Shown here one piece after another: positions 6,701 through 7,447 of a stretch of DNA of 7,447 nucleotides (positions within the stretch are counted from its first letter, which is position 1; every line of letters begins with the position of its first letter). Under the pieces are notes generated by a model. That model had not been told where the DNA came from, did not search any database, and worked only from the letters and a program-made list of their open reading frames with translations. This DNA is from Candidatus Omnitrophota bacterium. Lineage in GTDB: Bacteria > Omnitrophota > Gorgyraeia > 2-02-FULL-51-18. The stretch spans positions 1 through 7,447 of the forward strand of contig JAHFFL010000053.1 of assembly GCA_023247955.1 (NCBI GenBank). Direction: 5' to 3'. A program made the position numbers and the translations under genes.

Positions 6701-7193
6701 GGTACTCCAGCGCGGCCTGGCCCGCCTTCTCGGTCTGATTGATATTCAAAAGATGCGGCACTTCGGCGCGCAAGCCCCCGGAAAGCGCAATGAGTCCTTT
6801 GGAGAATTTTTTTAAGACTTCCTTATCCACGCGCGGACGGTAATAAAACCCTTCGAGATAGCCGATGCTGACCAGCTCCATGAGATTGCGGTAACCCGTC
6901 TCGTTTTCGCAGAGAAGCACCAGAGGATACGACGCGCCCTGCAGGCCGTGCGTCGAGCGCTCAAAACGACTGGACGGCGCCACATAAACTTCGGCCCCGA
7001 TGATCGGCTTGACCTCGGCTTTTTTGCAAATATTATAAAACTCTACCGCGCCGAAGAGATTGCCGTTGTCGGTCATCGCCAGCGCCGGCATCCCCATCGC
7101 CTTGGCGGCTTCCGCGAGATCCTCGATGTGGCAGACCGAATCCAGGAGACTGTAGGTGGTATGGACGTGCAGATGGACGAATTCAGAACTCAT
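3750..7193 (-). CDS. dnaE: DNA polymerase III alpha subunit (DnaE1 type)
   Basis: The replicative polymerase subunit of the chromosomal replisome; 1147 residues, close to the usual 1160. The N-terminal PHP domain (about 1-270) starts HLHVHTTYSLLD. The palm carries PGRGSAAGS (359-367) and the catalytic aspartates Asp400 and Asp402 (MPDIDIDF) and Asp553 (KMDFLGLRTL). Fingers with YGFNKSHSAAYA (743-754), an HhH region (about 820-880), a clamp-binding-like QKSFF (909-913), an OB fold (about 983-1063) and a conserved C-terminal tail follow. The DnaE1 domain order and the clamp motif argue against DnaE2 or PolC. Three of nine canonical PHP metal ligands are replaced (Asn43, Pro90, Gly140), so the domain is probably structural and proofreading would come from a separate DnaQ-like subunit. 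The start at 7193 gives the canonical N-terminus. No good ribosome binding site precedes it, and the guaA stop is only 15 bases upstream, suggesting translational coupling. Confidence 0.98.
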   Translation of the reverse strand: MSSEFVHLHVHTTYSLLDSVCHIEDLAEAAKAMGMPALAMTDNGNLFGAVEFYNICKKAEVKPIIGAEVYVAPSSRFERSTHGLQGASYPLVLLCENETGYRNLMELVSIGYLEGFYYRPRVDKEVLKKFSKGLIALSGGLRAEVPHLLNINQTEKAGQAALEYRDIFGEDNFYLEIVHSGLREQERVNPEIVKLGERLGIPLVAANDVHYLKREFKKAHEILLCIQTQTTFDDQNRARLMTDELYFKSPDEMKEMFRDTPEAIANTVKIAERCRLELDFTKTHVPQFVPPQDKTQEQYLKELTLGGLKERYGATPDQAVQERVNHELGVIQRSGYTSYFLIVWDFVHFAKQNGIPVGPGRGSAAGSVVSYALGITDIDPLKYELLFERFLNPERVSMPDIDIDFCYERRDEVIRYVTEKYSKENVAQIITFGTMMAKAVIRDVARVMSIPYSEADRIAKLVPAELDITIDSALGREPELKALYKTNPQITELIDTSRVLEGMTRHASTHAAGVVISERPLREHVPLFKTGDGQISTMYSMESLEKIGLLKMDFLGLRTLTVIDDTLKIIKRIQKKDLDWARIPLDDARTFEMLCKAQSIGVFQLESGGMRDILQKLRPDKFEDLIAILALYRPGPIGSGMVDEFIKRKHGQIPIVYDHPLLEPILKDTYGIIVFQEQIMKIVNVLAGFSLGKADSLRRAISKKKEEIMQEVRQDFVQGCAGHKIDKRIAEKIFNFIVHFAGYGFNKSHSAAYAMISYRTAYLKANYSVEFMTALLSSEKDNTDKVVLYIDEAKRIGIKVLPPDVNESFPQFTVVGADTIRFGLAAVKNVGQTAIDAIIQGRIKRNRFKSFYDLAEHVDLRVVNRKVLESLIKCGAFDTMGLFRSQLFLILDHALSSAGEIQKDRESGQKSFFDSPGDEPLFKNRPEAPAIPEWPEHELLANEKEMLGFYVTGHPLERYRKELKSYSTASTGTLGLRKEGEEVLMGGLVNKLKFTQTKKNNERMAIVTLEDLEGIVDALVFPRAFKECGQYLAKDAILFFRGNLDKKEQTPKLLVNDITPLAEVHKKFTRSIHVRLVTDHVEENVLKNLQEVLSQHPGSIPVYLEFRGGDNLRSQMLVDRSLFVKPSEGLVQSLQKIVGDEAVSLRI
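4455..4469 (-). other. Predicted beta-clamp binding motif within DnaE (QKSFF)
   Basis: Codons for Gln909-Phe913 read QKSFF, followed by Asp. The family's internal clamp-binding site usually resembles QxxLF or QxSLFD and lies in this position, between the HhH region and the OB fold. The Leu to Phe change keeps a bulky hydrophobic residue, so binding is plausible. The identification rests on position and similarity only. Confidence 0.6.
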
Positions 7194-7208
7194 AGGACCA
7201 AAACCGTC

Positions 7209-7447
7209 TTACTCCCACTCAATCGTGGCCGGAGGTTTGGAGCTCACGTCGTAGACGACGCGGTTGACGCCTTTGACTTCGTTGATGATTCGGTTGGAAA
7301 CTCTTCCGAGCACGTCTTTGGGGATCTCGAACCAATCGGCGGTCATGCCGTCGAGGCTCGTCACCGCGCGGAGCGCGACGACGTTTTCGTAGGTTCTCTC
7401 GTCGCCCATGACGCCGACGCTTTTCACCGGCAGAAGCACCGCGAACG
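7209..7447 (-). CDS. guaA: GMP synthase (glutamine-hydrolysing), C-terminal part
   Basis: The last 79 codons of guaA; the gene continues beyond the right edge of the window. The enzyme makes GMP from XMP, ATP and glutamine in the cytoplasm. The visible part is the C-terminal dimerisation domain: [21 protein letters not shown], the segment [11 protein letters not shown], then [29 protein letters not shown], here quoted in pieces. The ending KPPATIEWE is the near-invariant GuaA terminus that contacts XMP across the dimer. The reading frame is open to the edge (codons for Phe and Ala precede the GTG at 7439), so that GTG is not the start. The glutaminase and ATP pyrophosphatase domains are outside the window. 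dnaE starts 15 bases downstream, probably in the same transcript. Confidence 0.96.
   Translation of the reverse strand, partial: FAVLLPVKSVGVMGDERTYENVVALRAVTSLDGMTADWFEIPKDVLGRVSNRIINEVKGVNRVVYDVSSKPPATIEWE

Overview
The window is a compact bacterial chromosomal segment with every recognisable gene on the minus strand. In transcription order these are the 3' end of guaA (GMP synthase), dnaE (DNA polymerase III alpha), a small HU/IHF-family DNA-bending protein, hisS, and aspS. A possible further start runs off the left edge. It is housekeeping DNA: I see no phage, defence, secretion or CRISPR content and no RNA gene. Codon use is moderately GC-rich. The proteins are clearly bacterial (GAD-containing AspRS, DnaE1-type polymerase) but fit no model phylum closely. 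An uncultivated Gram-negative-type lineage such as Omnitrophota/Elusimicrobiota is a guess from overall flavour, not something the sequence proves.

Layout. Positions 7447-7209 hold the guaA C-terminus. After a 15-base gap, dnaE (7193-3750) probably continues the same transcript. A good sigma70-like promoter (TTGACA, 16 bp, GATAAT) overlaps the dnaE stop codon and should drive the HU/IHF gene (3687-3409) on its own. A GC-rich hairpin with a short T run (3376-3345) follows and lies just in front of the hisS Shine-Dalgarno. hisS (3328-2054) and aspS (1822-65) are separated by a 231-base spacer. That spacer carries a 146-bp element with perfect 23-bp terminal inverted repeats and flanking TCTC direct repeats, which looks like a non-autonomous MITE-type insertion. 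Immediately after the aspS stop, an open frame continues to the window edge.

How the genes fit together: purine nucleotide synthesis (guaA), replication (dnaE), nucleoid structure (HU/IHF) and translation (hisS, aspS), a growth-linked cluster rather than one pathway.

The observations most worth checking are four. First, the inserted MITE-like element. Second, the loss of three of the nine metal ligands in the DnaE PHP domain, predicting no intrinsic PHP exonuclease. Third, the residues of AspRS that match the non-discriminating type, predicting Asp-tRNA(Asn) formation and dependence on GatCAB. Fourth, a hairpin before hisS whose 3' arm could alternatively pair with the hisS ribosome binding site. 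I did not find a convincing previously undescribed multi-gene system.
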